Part shown: positions 1 to 6,689 of the stretch, in pieces
Layout of the letters: every line of letters starts with the position of its first letter
How positions within the stretch are numbered: the first letter of the stretch is position 1
Assembly: GCA_905215595.1 (NCBI GenBank)
Contig: CAJMQZ010000077.1
Location: 1 to 9,318 of the forward strand
Origin: an uncultured bacterium
GTDB lineage: Bacteria > Bacillota > Clostridia > Oscillospirales > Ruminococcaceae
Direction: 5' to 3'
DNA length: 9,318 nt
Notes under the pieces: model-generated
The model's input: only the letters and a program-made list of their open reading frames with translations
Told to the model about the DNA's origin: nothing
Database searches by the model: none
Program-made: the position numbers and the translations under genes

Positions 1-242
1 GGGCCTTCCTCGCCGCAGTCGGCGGCGGGCAGCAGGCTTTCCGGGTGGATGCCAATGGCCGCCACCACCCATGGGTAGCGGTGCGCCAGTTCCAGCACCC
101 GGGGCGCATCCCCGGAGTGGGTGGCCTGCTCGCACACACCTACCACACCCTTGCCGGGCAGGCTGTCCAGCAGCGCAAAGCGGTCGGCGTCAAAAGCGCG
201 GGCACTGTAATGGGCGTGGGTGTCAAAAATAGGTCCGGTCAT
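1..242 (-). CDS. tatD: TatD-family metal-dependent hydrolase, N-terminal part, cut by window edge
   Basis: The first 80 codons of a TatD-type nuclease/hydrolase are visible. The N-terminus contains the DTHAHY motif (residues 7-12), whose His-x-His pair is a metal ligand in the TatD amidohydrolase fold. A strand ending in VCEQATHSGD and the segment AAIGIHPES also fit; in this family the GIHP motif ends the second beta strand. TatD proteins are about 255-270 residues, so roughly two thirds lies beyond position 1. The ATG at 242 is preceded by AGGAGAAGGT, a good ribosome binding site. It overlaps the stop of the upstream transporter gene by 4 bases (ATGA), which implies translational coupling. 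metG followed by tatD (yabD) is a classic Firmicutes arrangement; here a transporter gene separates them. Family assignment is confident; the in vivo substrate is not known from sequence. Confidence 0.9.
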   Translation of the reverse strand, partial: MTGPIFDTHAHYSARAFDADRFALLDSLPGKGVVGVCEQATHSGDAPRVLELAHRYPWVVAAIGIHPESLLPAADCGEEG

Positions 243-1198
243 ACCTTCTCCTTTTGGGCAGGGGCTTTGTTCACCAGCCAGATGCCCACGCACACGAACA
301 CCAGCGCCGCAAGATACTGCCAGCGGAACAGCGGTTCTCCGTTGAGCACGGCGCTGAGCAGCACGTTGACCACCGGGTTGACGAAACCAAAGATGGCGAT
401 GCGGCTGACCGGGTTGTTTTTCATCAGCAGCGCCCACAGGATATAGCCTGCGCCGCAGATAAAGGCCAAATACAGCATGACCACCGCAGCCAGTGCGCTT
501 TGCACATGGAGACGGCCGCCCATGACAGTGCCCAGCACAAACAGCGCCAGCCCGCCCACAAACAGGTTCAGGAAGCAGACAGCAAAGCTGTCGGCCTTTT
601 TAGTGACGGATTTGTTCCACGGGCCGGACAGGGTAAAGATGATGGTCGCTGCCATCATACAGAACACGCCCCAGCCGCTGCCGCTGCCGTGGTTGCCAAT
701 CGTACCGATAAGCACTCCGGCAAAACCCACAGCGCAGCCCAGCGTTTTTGCCGGGGTCATGCGGTCCGCATTGCCGTAGATAAAGTGGGCAAAGATGACG
801 CCCAGAAAGCTCTGGGTGCTGTTCAGGATGCCGCCAAACGCGCCGGTGAGCATGGCCACGGCGATATAGTAGAACGCATACTGTGCCGTGGTCTGCCACA
901 GACCCAGCGCACAGCACTCGGCTGCTACCCTGCCCCGGGGCAGGCGGGGTGCCTTTCCCTGCAGCAGGATGCTGCCCAGCAGCACCAGCACGCTGCCCAG
1001 CATGAACCGCACCCCTGCAAAGCAGAAGATGGAGGCGGTGTTGCCGGAATCAATGGAAAACAGACGGTAGCCCAGCTTGATAAAGGGGAAAGCGGAGCCC
1101 CACAGCACGTTGCAGAAGATGGCCAGCAGCACCGCACACACCGGGGTGCTGAAGATCCGGTCCAGCTTTTCCGCACGGGAAAGCGTCGTTTTCTCCAT
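239..1198 (-). CDS. EamA/DMT-superfamily transporter, ten TM segments
   Basis: This 319-residue integral membrane protein has the two-repeat EamA layout of drug/metabolite transporters. The first repeat (about residues 18-145) opens with the typical LWGSAFPFIK segment. The second (about 172-310) carries the characteristic NPVVNVLLSAVLNGEPL stretch near residues 274-290. About ten hydrophobic helices are visible, and both termini are polar and Lys-rich, as expected for a cytoplasmic location. Length is normal for the family. The ATG lies 3 bases after the metG stop and has no clear Shine-Dalgarno of its own, so translation probably depends on reinitiation after metG. The stop overlaps the tatD start. 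Because the gene sits behind the Met T-box, its expression should rise when tRNA-Met is uncharged. Transport of methionine or a related compound is therefore a reasonable guess, but DMT sequences do not reveal substrate. Confidence 0.88.
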   Translation of the reverse strand: MEKTTLSRAEKLDRIFSTPVCAVLLAIFCNVLWGSAFPFIKLGYRLFSIDSGNTASIFCFAGVRFMLGSVLVLLGSILLQGKAPRLPRGRVAAECCALGLWQTTAQYAFYYIAVAMLTGAFGGILNSTQSFLGVIFAHFIYGNADRMTPAKTLGCAVGFAGVLIGTIGNHGSGSGWGVFCMMAATIIFTLSGPWNKSVTKKADSFAVCFLNLFVGGLALFVLGTVMGGRLHVQSALAAVVMLYLAFICGAGYILWALLMKNNPVSRIAIFGFVNPVVNVLLSAVLNGEPLFRWQYLAALVFVCVGIWLVNKAPAQKEKV

Positions 1199-1201
1199 GG
1201 C

Positions 1202-3199
1202 TTAGTGGATGCGGCTGCCGACCGGGGTGTCGTCGCCGTAGAAAGCGATGGAGCAGCCGCCGTCGGCGGTGTCGGCAGCAAAGATCATGCCCTCGCTGAC
1301 GTATTTGCCCTTCATCATCGGGCGGGGTGCCAGGTTGCACACGATGCCGATCTTTTTGCCGATCAGGTCCTCCGGCTTGAACCACTTGGCGATGCCGGAC
1401 AGGATGCAGCGCTCGCGCTCGCCGTCAAACACGGTCAGGTGCAGCAGCTTCTTGCTCTCCTTCAGGTTCTCGCAGGCGCGCACCTCGGCCACGCGCAGCT
1501 CCACCTTGCAGAAGGTGTCAAAGTCGATCTCTTCCTCGTGGGTAAAGTCCACGGTGCTCTCCTCGGCGGGGGCGGCAGCCTTCTTCTCCGCTTCAGCCTT
1601 GGCCTTGTTGGCAGCTTCGGCAGCGGCCTTGCGCTTCTCGTCCTCTTCCTTCAGGTGGGCGATCTCCTTGGCCACGTCAATGCGGGGGAACAGGGCATCG
1701 CCCTTGTGGACGGTGTAGGTCTCCTGCACGCCGTAAGCAGCCTTGCTCAGGTCGATGTCGGCAGTGGACAGGCCCAGCTGATCCATCATCTTGGGAGCGG
1801 TGGAGGGCAGGTAAGCGTTCAGCAGGATGCCTGCCACACGCAGTGCCTCGCACAGGTGGTAGAGCACGCTCTCCAGACGGGCCTTGTTGGCCTCATCCTT
1901 GGCCAGAGCCCAGGGAGCGGTCTCGTCGATATACTTGTTGGCGCGCTGGATCACGGCAAAGATCTCCATCAGGGCCTGGGGGATGGTCAGGTTGTCCATA
2001 TCGGCAGTGACCTTGCCCAGCAGCTCATTGACCATGGTCTCCAGCTCCGTGTCGATGGCCTCGGTGCCAGCGGCCTTGTGGACCGTGCCGCCGAAGTACT
2101 TCTCGCACATGGCAACGGTGCGGCTGAGCAGGTTGCCCAGGTCGTTGGCCAGGTCGCTGTTGATGCGGTTGATCAGGGCCTCGTTGGTGAACATGCCGTC
2201 GTTGCCGAAGGGGATCTCACGCAGCAGGAAGTAGCGGATGGCATCCACGCCGTAGCGGTCGCACAGGATGACAGGGTCCACGACGTTGCCCACGGACTTG
2301 GACATCTTGCCGCCGTTCATCAGCAGCCAGCCGTGGCCGAACACCCGTTTGGGCAGAGGCAGATCCAGAGCCATCAGCATGGCAGGCCACAGAATGGTGT
2401 GGAAACGCAGGATCTCCTTGCCCACCATGTGAAGGTCGGCGGGCCAGAACTTGTCGTAGTCGTGATATTTTTCGTTACCGTAGCCCAGCGCGGAGATATA
2501 GTTGCTCAGGGCATCCACCCACACATACATGGTGTGCTTGGGGTCGAAGGGCACGGGGATGCCCCACTTCACGGAGGTGCGGGACACGCAGGTGTCCTGC
2601 AAGCCCTGCTTGATGAAGGCGATCATCTCGTTCTTGCGGCTCTCGGGCTGGATGAACTGGGGGTTCTCCTCGTAGAGCTTCAGCAGGCGGTCGGCATACT
2701 TGCTGGTCTTGAAGAAGTAGGCTTCCTCGTGGGCGTCGTACACTTCGCGGCCGCAATCGGGGCACTTGCCGTCCACCAGCTGGCTGTCGGTCCAGAAGCT
2801 CTCGCAGGGCTTGCAGTAGTGGCCGATGTACTCGCCCTTGTAGATATCGCCCTGCTCATACAGCTTGGTGAAGATCTTCTGGCAGCTTTCCATGTGGTAA
2901 TCATCGGTGGTGCGGATAAAGCGGTCGTAGCTGACATCCAGCAGCTTCCACAGATCCTTGACGGTAGCCACGATCTTGTCCACGTACTCCTTGGGGGTGA
3001 CACCGGCATCGGCAGCCTTATCCTGGATCTTCTGGCCGTGCTCATCGGTGCCGGTCAGGAACATGACGTCGTAGCCCTGCATCCGCTTAAAGCGGGCCAG
3101 CGCATCGCAGGCCACGGTGGTGTAGCTGTGGCCGATGTGCAGCTTATCGCTGGGGTAGTAGATGGGGGTGGTGATATAAAATGTCTTATGTTCGCTCAT
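1202..3199 (-). CDS. metG: methionyl-tRNA synthetase with C-terminal tRNA-binding domain
   Basis: MetG charges tRNA-Met with methionine in the cytoplasm. The 665-residue product has the class I signature HIGH at residues 21-24 and KMSKS at 298-302. A zinc-knuckle region has Cys129-x2-Cys132 and Cys146-x2-Cys149. The Rossmann core and anticodon-binding helical domain run to about residue 525. A charged Ala/Lys/Glu-rich linker (about 520-553) leads into an EMAP/Trbp111-like tRNA-binding OB fold (about 555-665), the domain used for dimerisation in this MetRS form. Full family length, with no disruption. The ATG at 3199 is preceded by AAAGGAAG about 10 bases upstream. The gene is the first of metG-eamA-tatD and lies directly behind a Met T-box leader, so it is regulated by the charging state of its own tRNA. 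An antisense frame stays open across most of the gene because of codon bias. Confidence 0.98.
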   Translation of the reverse strand: MSEHKTFYITTPIYYPSDKLHIGHSYTTVACDALARFKRMQGYDVMFLTGTDEHGQKIQDKAADAGVTPKEYVDKIVATVKDLWKLLDVSYDRFIRTTDDYHMESCQKIFTKLYEQGDIYKGEYIGHYCKPCESFWTDSQLVDGKCPDCGREVYDAHEEAYFFKTSKYADRLLKLYEENPQFIQPESRKNEMIAFIKQGLQDTCVSRTSVKWGIPVPFDPKHTMYVWVDALSNYISALGYGNEKYHDYDKFWPADLHMVGKEILRFHTILWPAMLMALDLPLPKRVFGHGWLLMNGGKMSKSVGNVVDPVILCDRYGVDAIRYFLLREIPFGNDGMFTNEALINRINSDLANDLGNLLSRTVAMCEKYFGGTVHKAAGTEAIDTELETMVNELLGKVTADMDNLTIPQALMEIFAVIQRANKYIDETAPWALAKDEANKARLESVLYHLCEALRVAGILLNAYLPSTAPKMMDQLGLSTADIDLSKAAYGVQETYTVHKGDALFPRIDVAKEIAHLKEEDEKRKAAAEAANKAKAEAEKKAAAPAEESTVDFTHEEEIDFDTFCKVELRVAEVRACENLKESKKLLHLTVFDGERERCILSGIAKWFKPEDLIGKKIGIVCNLAPRPMMKGKYVSEGMIFAADTADGGCSIAFYGDDTPVGSRIH

Positions 3200-3234
3200 G
3201 GGATTCTATCTTCCTTTCTTTTGGTTCTGCAAGC

Positions 3235-3284
3235 AAAAAGCGCTCCCGCCCTGCCGGGTATAGCCGGACAAGGACGAGAGCGCT
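3235..3284 (-). terminator. intrinsic terminator of the Met T-box
   Basis: The minus-strand RNA folds a stem of about 14 pairs, AGCGCUCUCGUCCU with AGGGCGGGAGCGCU, including two U·G wobbles. It is followed directly by CUUUUUG. The 5' arm lies next to the T-box sequence, so it can be sequestered by the antiterminator. That is the expected mutually exclusive switch. Confidence 0.93.
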
Positions 3285-3523
3285 GAACCTTCGTGGTACC
3301 ACCTTGCTTCGCTGCGCCCTTGCGGACGCAGCCTTTAGCCGACAAAAGCCGGCCTTGCGCGGTAACGGGCGCACCCCGTCGCAGGCTCATTGTTCACCTG
3401 CGCGGCTCCAAGACCATCTTCGGCACCGCGCGGCCTGCCCGGTTCCATCCTTCGGGCTTTCTGCCAGGCGCAGACGGTGCGTACTCTTCTCTTCACAGCC
3501 AATTTGACACAATTTTCAGTGTT
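3235..3523 (-). promoter_or_regulatory. T-box riboswitch leader, methionine-specific, controlling metG operon
   Basis: The roughly 290-nt leader before metG has the parts of a T-box in order. The proximal strand contains AGAGTAC, a loop-E type AGUA. GCACCG pairs with CGGTGC to close the arm above the specifier loop, and the distal hairpin has GCCCG/CGGGC. The 3' side of the specifier loop reads CGAAGATGGTC, placing AUG at 3417-3415, the methionine codon. The antiterminator T-box reads AAGGTGGTACCACG at about 3305-3292, with the UGGU bulge that pairs with the ACCA end expected for tRNA-Met. A terminator follows. Uncharged tRNA-Met should stabilise the antiterminator and permit transcription of metG, the transporter and tatD. 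The fold was assigned by eye; the motifs are unambiguous. Confidence 0.95.
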
Positions 3524-3529
3524 ACTTCT

Positions 3530-3558
3530 ATCATACGCAAAAAGTGCGGGTTTGTCAA
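3530..3558 (-). promoter_or_regulatory. sigma-A promoter of the T-box/metG operon
   Basis: TTGACA (3558-3553), a 17-base spacer and TATGAT (3535-3530) on the minus strand: a perfect -35 and a 5/6 -10. Transcription should begin near 3523, just upstream of the T-box stem I. The -35 starts about one base after the U-tract of the glmM terminator. Confidence 0.9.
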
Positions 3559-3593
3559 CAAAAAGATGCGGAATCGCGCTGTGCAGCGCATCT
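3559..3593 (-). terminator. intrinsic terminator downstream of glmM
   Basis: AGATGCG (3593-3587) pairs with CGCATCT (3570-3564) around a 16-nt loop, followed by a run of U residues. A second hairpin, TGCCCGC/GCGGGCA (3619-3613 with 3602-3596), stands just upstream of it. Together they separate glmM transcription from the metG promoter, which they almost touch. Confidence 0.8.
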
Positions 3594-3641
3594 GCTGCCC
3601 GCATTTTGGTGCGCGGGCAACATCTGCCGCCGTGTTTAGTC

Positions 3642-5027
3642 TCAGACGGCGTAGCCCTTATTCTTGATGACCTCCACCACCTGAGAGACATATTTCTGGC
3701 AGGTGTCGTGGTCAGGAGCCTCCACCATCACACGAACAACAGGCTCCGTGCCGGACTCGCGCACCAGAATGCGGCCGGTATCGCCCAGCACTTCAGCCAC
3801 GGCCTTGACTGCCTCCTGCACCGCCGGGTCGTTCTGCGCGGCCTTTTTATCGGTGACGCGGACGTTCTCCAGAACCTGCGGGTAGATCTTCAGCGGCTCG
3901 GCCAGCTTGCTCATAGGCATCTTCTTTGCCAGCATGACTTCCATCATCTTCAGGCTGGTCAGGATGCCGTCACCGGTGCTGGCGTACTTGCTGAAGATGA
4001 TGTGGCCGCTCTGCTCGCCGCCGATCCGGCAGCTGTTCTTAGCCATGTATTCATAGACGTACTTGTCGCCCACGGCGGTCTTAGCGTAGCCGATGCCCTG
4101 CTCATCGAAAGCCTTGTACAGGCCAAAGTTGGACATGACCGTGGTGACCACGGTGTTGTTCATCAGCTCGCCGTGCTCCTTCATGTAGCAGCCGTAGATG
4201 TACAGGATGTGGTCGCCGGTGATGACATTGCCCTTCTCGTCCACACACAGGCAGCGGTCAGCATCGCCATCAAAGGCAAAGCCAATATCCAGACCGTTCT
4301 CTACCACGAACTTCTGCAAGCCCTCGATATGGGTAGAACCAGCATTATTGTTGATGTTCAGACCGTTCGGCTTGTTGTTGATGACGTAGGTGTCAGCGCC
4401 CAGAGCGTCAAACACGGACTTAGCGATATTCCAGCTGGAACCGTTGGCGCAGTCCAGACCGACCTTAATGCCCTTGAAGGAGTAGATACCCAGAGAGATC
4501 AGGTAGCCCATGTAGCGGTTACGGCCTGCCACATAGTCCACGGTGCAGCCGATGTGCTCCCGGTGTGCAAAGGGAAGCTCCGGCCAGTCCTTGTCAAACA
4601 CATGGAGTTTGCCGTCAAGGTAGTCCTCCACCAACAGCAGGGTCTCTTCGGGCATCTTCTCACCGTAGCAGTCGATGAGCTTGATGCCGTTATCATAGAA
4701 CGGATTGTGGCTGGCAGAGATCATAATGCCGCAGTCGAAGTCATCTACGCGGGCGATGTAAGCCACACTGGGCGTAGTAGTAACGTGCAGCAAGTAGGCA
4801 TCTGCGCCAGAAGCAGTCAGACCGGCCACCAGACTATACTCGAACATATAGGAACTGCGACGGGTGTCCTTGCCGATAACGATACGGGCGGGTTCGTTGT
4901 TGCCGCTGCGCTCGCGCAGAGCATTATAATACCAGCCCAGAAAACGGCCAACCTTGTAGGCATGGTCAGCGGTCAGATCAATACCGGCTTCACCACGGAA
5001 GCCATCGGTTCCAAAATACTTTCCCAT
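3642..5027 (-). CDS. glmM: phosphoglucosamine mutase
   Basis: GlmM interconverts glucosamine-6-phosphate and glucosamine-1-phosphate on the route to UDP-GlcNAc for peptidoglycan. The 461-residue protein has all four alpha-D-phosphohexomutase landmarks. These are the phosphoserine loop GIMISASHNPFYDNGIK with Ser106 as the likely phosphorylated residue, the Mg loop DGDADR (residues 253-258), the sugar-binding GGEQSGH (336-342) and the phosphate-binding RESGTEPVVRVMVE (423-436). The wording of the first and last motifs favours GlmM over phosphomannomutase/phosphoglucomutase. Length is normal to slightly long (family about 445-460). The ATG at 5027 has GAGG about 9 bases upstream. It is a single-gene unit with its own promoter and terminator, without the cdaA-ybbR partners often found upstream in Bacillus. 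A ManB-type activity is the alternative, less likely. Confidence 0.92.
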   Translation of the reverse strand: MGKYFGTDGFRGEAGIDLTADHAYKVGRFLGWYYNALRERSGNNEPARIVIGKDTRRSSYMFEYSLVAGLTASGADAYLLHVTTTPSVAYIARVDDFDCGIMISASHNPFYDNGIKLIDCYGEKMPEETLLLVEDYLDGKLHVFDKDWPELPFAHREHIGCTVDYVAGRNRYMGYLISLGIYSFKGIKVGLDCANGSSWNIAKSVFDALGADTYVINNKPNGLNINNNAGSTHIEGLQKFVVENGLDIGFAFDGDADRCLCVDEKGNVITGDHILYIYGCYMKEHGELMNNTVVTTVMSNFGLYKAFDEQGIGYAKTAVGDKYVYEYMAKNSCRIGGEQSGHIIFSKYASTGDGILTSLKMMEVMLAKKMPMSKLAEPLKIYPQVLENVRVTDKKAAQNDPAVQEAVKAVAEVLGDTGRILVRESGTEPVVRVMVEAPDHDTCQKYVSQVVEVIKNKGYAV

Positions 5028-5155
5028 TCTTGATTACCTCGTTCTCAAAAGTGAACTTTTTATAGTATATATGCTTTCTCCCGCTGCCCGATGCTCCCTG
5101 CAAAGAGAAGCAGCATCGTCCGTATGGTGCATCGGCTCCGGGACACTGTAAGTTC

Positions 5156-5164
5156 AGTATAGCA
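5156..5164 (-). promoter_or_regulatory. extended -10 promoter of glmM
   Basis: The minus strand carries TGC immediately before TATACT (-10 at 5161-5156), an extended -10 element. No good -35 stands 16-18 bases upstream. The implied leader is about 120 nt. It contains a hairpin, GATGCT/AGCATC (between 5117 and 5090), and a second -10-like TATACT close to the gene. Leader function is unknown. Confidence 0.65.
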
Positions 5165-5215
5165 CAATTCTCAGAGCAAATCACCCTTTCTGCTGATTTT
5201 CTCCCTGCAAGCAGA

Positions 5216-5260
5216 TAAAAAGCACCCTTTCTCTCACGGAAACCCGCAAAAGGAAGGGTG
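5216..5260 (-). terminator. intrinsic terminator behind the gap remnant
   Basis: On the minus strand CACCCTT pairs with AAGGGTG. The stem continues past one mismatch through C-G, U-A and U·G pairs to a small CGG/CCG cap, and is followed by CTTTTTATC. It lies about 110 bases after the gap stop codon and upstream of the glmM promoter. It probably was the terminator of the intact gap gene. Confidence 0.85.
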
Positions 5261-5281
5261 TTGAATGCAATATTCTGTTGT

Positions 5282-5339
5282 TGTGCCAATCACAGCATAT
5301 TCGTACCAGAAAGGCTGGTATCAACCGTTATTCGGCACA
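5282..5339 (-). other. structured 58-nt element in the gap 3' region
   Basis: TGTGCC-G-AAT at one end pairs with ATT-GGCACA at the other, nine pairs with one bulged G. Inside it TACCAG pairs with CTGGTA around a 5-base loop. It has no U-tract and sits between the gap stop codon and the terminator, so it does not look like a terminator itself. It could stabilise the 3' end of the transcript or be a protein- or RNA-binding element; function unknown. Confidence 0.5.
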
Positions 5340-5372
5340 GCATCTCAAGCACTTTTGAGCGTAGAGCTGTAA

Positions 5373-5483
5373 TTAGCAGTTCTCAGTGAAGTACTTAATG
5401 GTACGAACCATCTGAGAGGTGTAGGAGTTCTCGTTGTCGTACCAAGACACGACCTGAACCTGATAGGTGTCGTCGTAGCTACG
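5373..5483 (-). pseudogene. gap: C-terminal remnant of glyceraldehyde-3-phosphate dehydrogenase
   Basis: The reading frame gives about 35 residues ending in TAA that match the extreme C-terminus of bacterial GAPDH: YQVQVVSWYDNENSYTSQMV followed by RTIKYFTENC. The VSWYDNE motif is diagnostic of the GAPDH C-terminal domain. Three codons upstream the frame meets TAG, and there is no start codon, so about 300 residues, including the NAD domain and the catalytic Cys, are absent. A strong promoter lies about 100 bases upstream and a terminator about 110 bases downstream. This is what an internal deletion of a whole gap gene would leave. A functional gap must lie elsewhere, or the contig is misassembled here. 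The remnant has no deletions or stops within its 35 codons, so loss appears recent. Confidence 0.88.
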
Positions 5484-5586
5484 CTAAATTTTCACGATTT
5501 TTTTGTGATCGTTCATAATTTCGAAACAACAGTTACAGTACCACAGCATACCGTTGTCGTACCAAAACCGGCTTGTTCGCACCAAG

Positions 5587-5615
5587 ATTATACCACGTTT
5601 CAGCGTTATTTTCAA
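5587..5615 (-). promoter_or_regulatory. strong promoter upstream of the gap remnant
   Basis: TTGAAA (5615-5610), a 17-base spacer and a perfect TATAAT (5592-5587) on the minus strand. The predicted start is near 5579. The only short frame after it encodes about ten residues (MNDHKKIVKI) without a Shine-Dalgarno, then the gap remnant and terminator. The strength suits a highly expressed gene such as gap. The leader also contains a 14-nt sequence that recurs in the gap remnant. Confidence 0.8.
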
Positions 5616-5895
5616 GTTTTTTCGCAATTTTGTGTTTTGGGATGTTTTTGCATCTTTGTGTGTTTTATGCGTATACATTTTTCATGTGATATCGCGTGCA
5701 CTCCTCGGAGCGTCCGGGGCCCGGGGCTGCCGCCGGGGGCGTTTGCCCTGCCCAGATGCGCTCCTCTGCTGCCTGTTTTGCTAAAATTTCACCGGAAGTG
5801 ATTTTGAGGGATGGAGTGAGAAACAGAGCCATTTTGTTCGATATGGAACATATACGCCTTACGACCAGACAGTTGCACGTATAAGCAACCGTATA
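5616..5895. other. intergenic stretch without a convincing gene; GC-rich structured island
   Basis: Positions 5616-5696 are very AT-rich. At 5697 composition switches sharply to a GC-rich block (to about 5765) that can fold: GGAGCG at 5707 pairs with CGCTCC ending at 5764, and inside it GGGC-GTTT-GCCC forms a perfect small hairpin. No U-tract follows on either strand, so it is not a standard intrinsic terminator. Plus-strand frames are open through the block to a stop near 5884 (last residues EHIRLTTRQLHV), but there is no ribosome binding site and the frame is not supported. From 5866 to 5884 there is a weak GTTGC/GCAAC hairpin near the end of the HTH gene. Confidence 0.4.
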
Positions 5896-6687
5896 TCAGT
5901 TCTTAGAAGCACACCTGCTCTTATTCATTTTACACTTTGCATCGTCCGGCACATCGATCAGTCCGAACCGATAGAACATCCCATAGATGTAGGTCACGCC
6001 CCGGATATCGCCCAGCGCTTTTGGACGGTCTACCACATTCTCTTTAACATTCTTCAGTGCCAGCAGTACTGAACTCCATGCCAGGCTTTTACTGTTCTCC
6101 CGGCGGTCGATCCAGAGTTCTTTTGTGTATTCGCCGCTTCTGTCCTTTCGAATTTCGTAGGTAAAGGGTAAACCGGAGTAGGTTTTGAACCGCACTTTTT
6201 GATACATCAGAACGACTTCCCACAACTGTTCCTCTGTCGGCGCTGCTCGCAGTTTTTTCATTGCTCTGTATCTCCGCTGCCGCTCTGCTCCTACACTAAT
6301 TTTCTCTTTATCTGCTGTTCTTGGGTAGTACACACCTTTCTGATACGGCAGGTACGAAGTGACTGAGGTTTTGGACAAGTCAAGGACTGCTGCCGTTGCG
6401 CAGATTGCTTCTTTATAACTCTGCACTTCTCGGTATTCTTCAAAAGTATCCTGTACCTTCTCAGCTACTTCCGATTCATACACGTCAGCCGTGATGAGCA
6501 GCTTTCTTACTTTTATAGTGTTCAGATTCAACGCATCACCGACGGCCTGCAAGGACATCTCAGAATTATAAAGTGCCACAGCAGCATCCATCTGCTCTTT
6601 CAGGTTCTTCCCGGCATCATACTCCGGCTTCAGTTTCTTCCGACCACCGCCGGGCTTTCTGGCTTTATATGCTCTTTTCTCTCCCAT
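5896..6687 (-). CDS. HTH-like DNA-binding protein of unknown function
   Basis: A 263-residue basic protein that I do not recognise by name. It starts with a Lys/Arg-rich tail ending in GGGRKKL (residues 13-19). An HTH-like segment at about 35-70 follows (SLQAVGDALNLNTIKVRKLL), then a second at about 90-115 (ATAAVLDLSKTSVTSYLP). A basic helix lies near 135-147. The C-terminal part (about 165-247) has KTYSGLPFTYEI, LWIDRR and ALGDIRGVTYIYGMF, a pattern I associate with DNA-binding proteins of Clostridia accessory regions. There is no DDE triad, recombinase Tyr/Ser motif or sigma-factor signature, so it is not evidently a transposase. The ATG follows the VOC gene stop by 2 bases, giving a coupled two-gene unit. 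A regulator of the neighbouring gene or of an accessory element are both possible. The frame is intact. Confidence 0.75.
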   Translation of the reverse strand: MGEKRAYKARKPGGGRKKLKPEYDAGKNLKEQMDAAVALYNSEMSLQAVGDALNLNTIKVRKLLITADVYESEVAEKVQDTFEEYREVQSYKEAICATAAVLDLSKTSVTSYLPYQKGVYYPRTADKEKISVGAERQRRYRAMKKLRAAPTEEQLWEVVLMYQKVRFKTYSGLPFTYEIRKDRSGEYTKELWIDRRENSKSLAWSSVLLALKNVKENVVDRPKALGDIRGVTYIYGMFYRFGLIDVPDDAKCKMNKSRCASKN

Positions 6688-6689
6688 AA

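Noticed and set aside
254..3286. Plus-strand open frame of about 1010 codons opposite the transporter and metG
   Set aside because: It is antisense to two clear genes with intact motifs. Its composition (His/Gln/Val/Leu-rich, no domains) is the usual by-product of GC-rich third positions.
3196..3390. Short minus frames inside the T-box leader as leader peptides
   Set aside because: They overlap the antiterminator and terminator stems and are explained by RNA structure; T-box control does not need a peptide.
3390..5033. Plus-strand open frame of about 547 codons opposite glmM
   Set aside because: It mirrors glmM codon usage, has no recognisable motif and would run through the T-box stem and terminators.
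5551..5678. Minus frame of 64 residues (5484-5678) in the gap leader as a gene
   Set aside because: It starts upstream of the strong promoter, has no ribosome binding site and is Lys/Thr-rich low-complexity; only its WYDN repeat is of interest.
5896..6687. The HTH protein as a transposase or site-specific recombinase of an insertion sequence
   Set aside because: No DDE/DEDD triad, no Tyr or Ser recombinase motif, no flanking terminal inverted repeats or target-site duplication seen.
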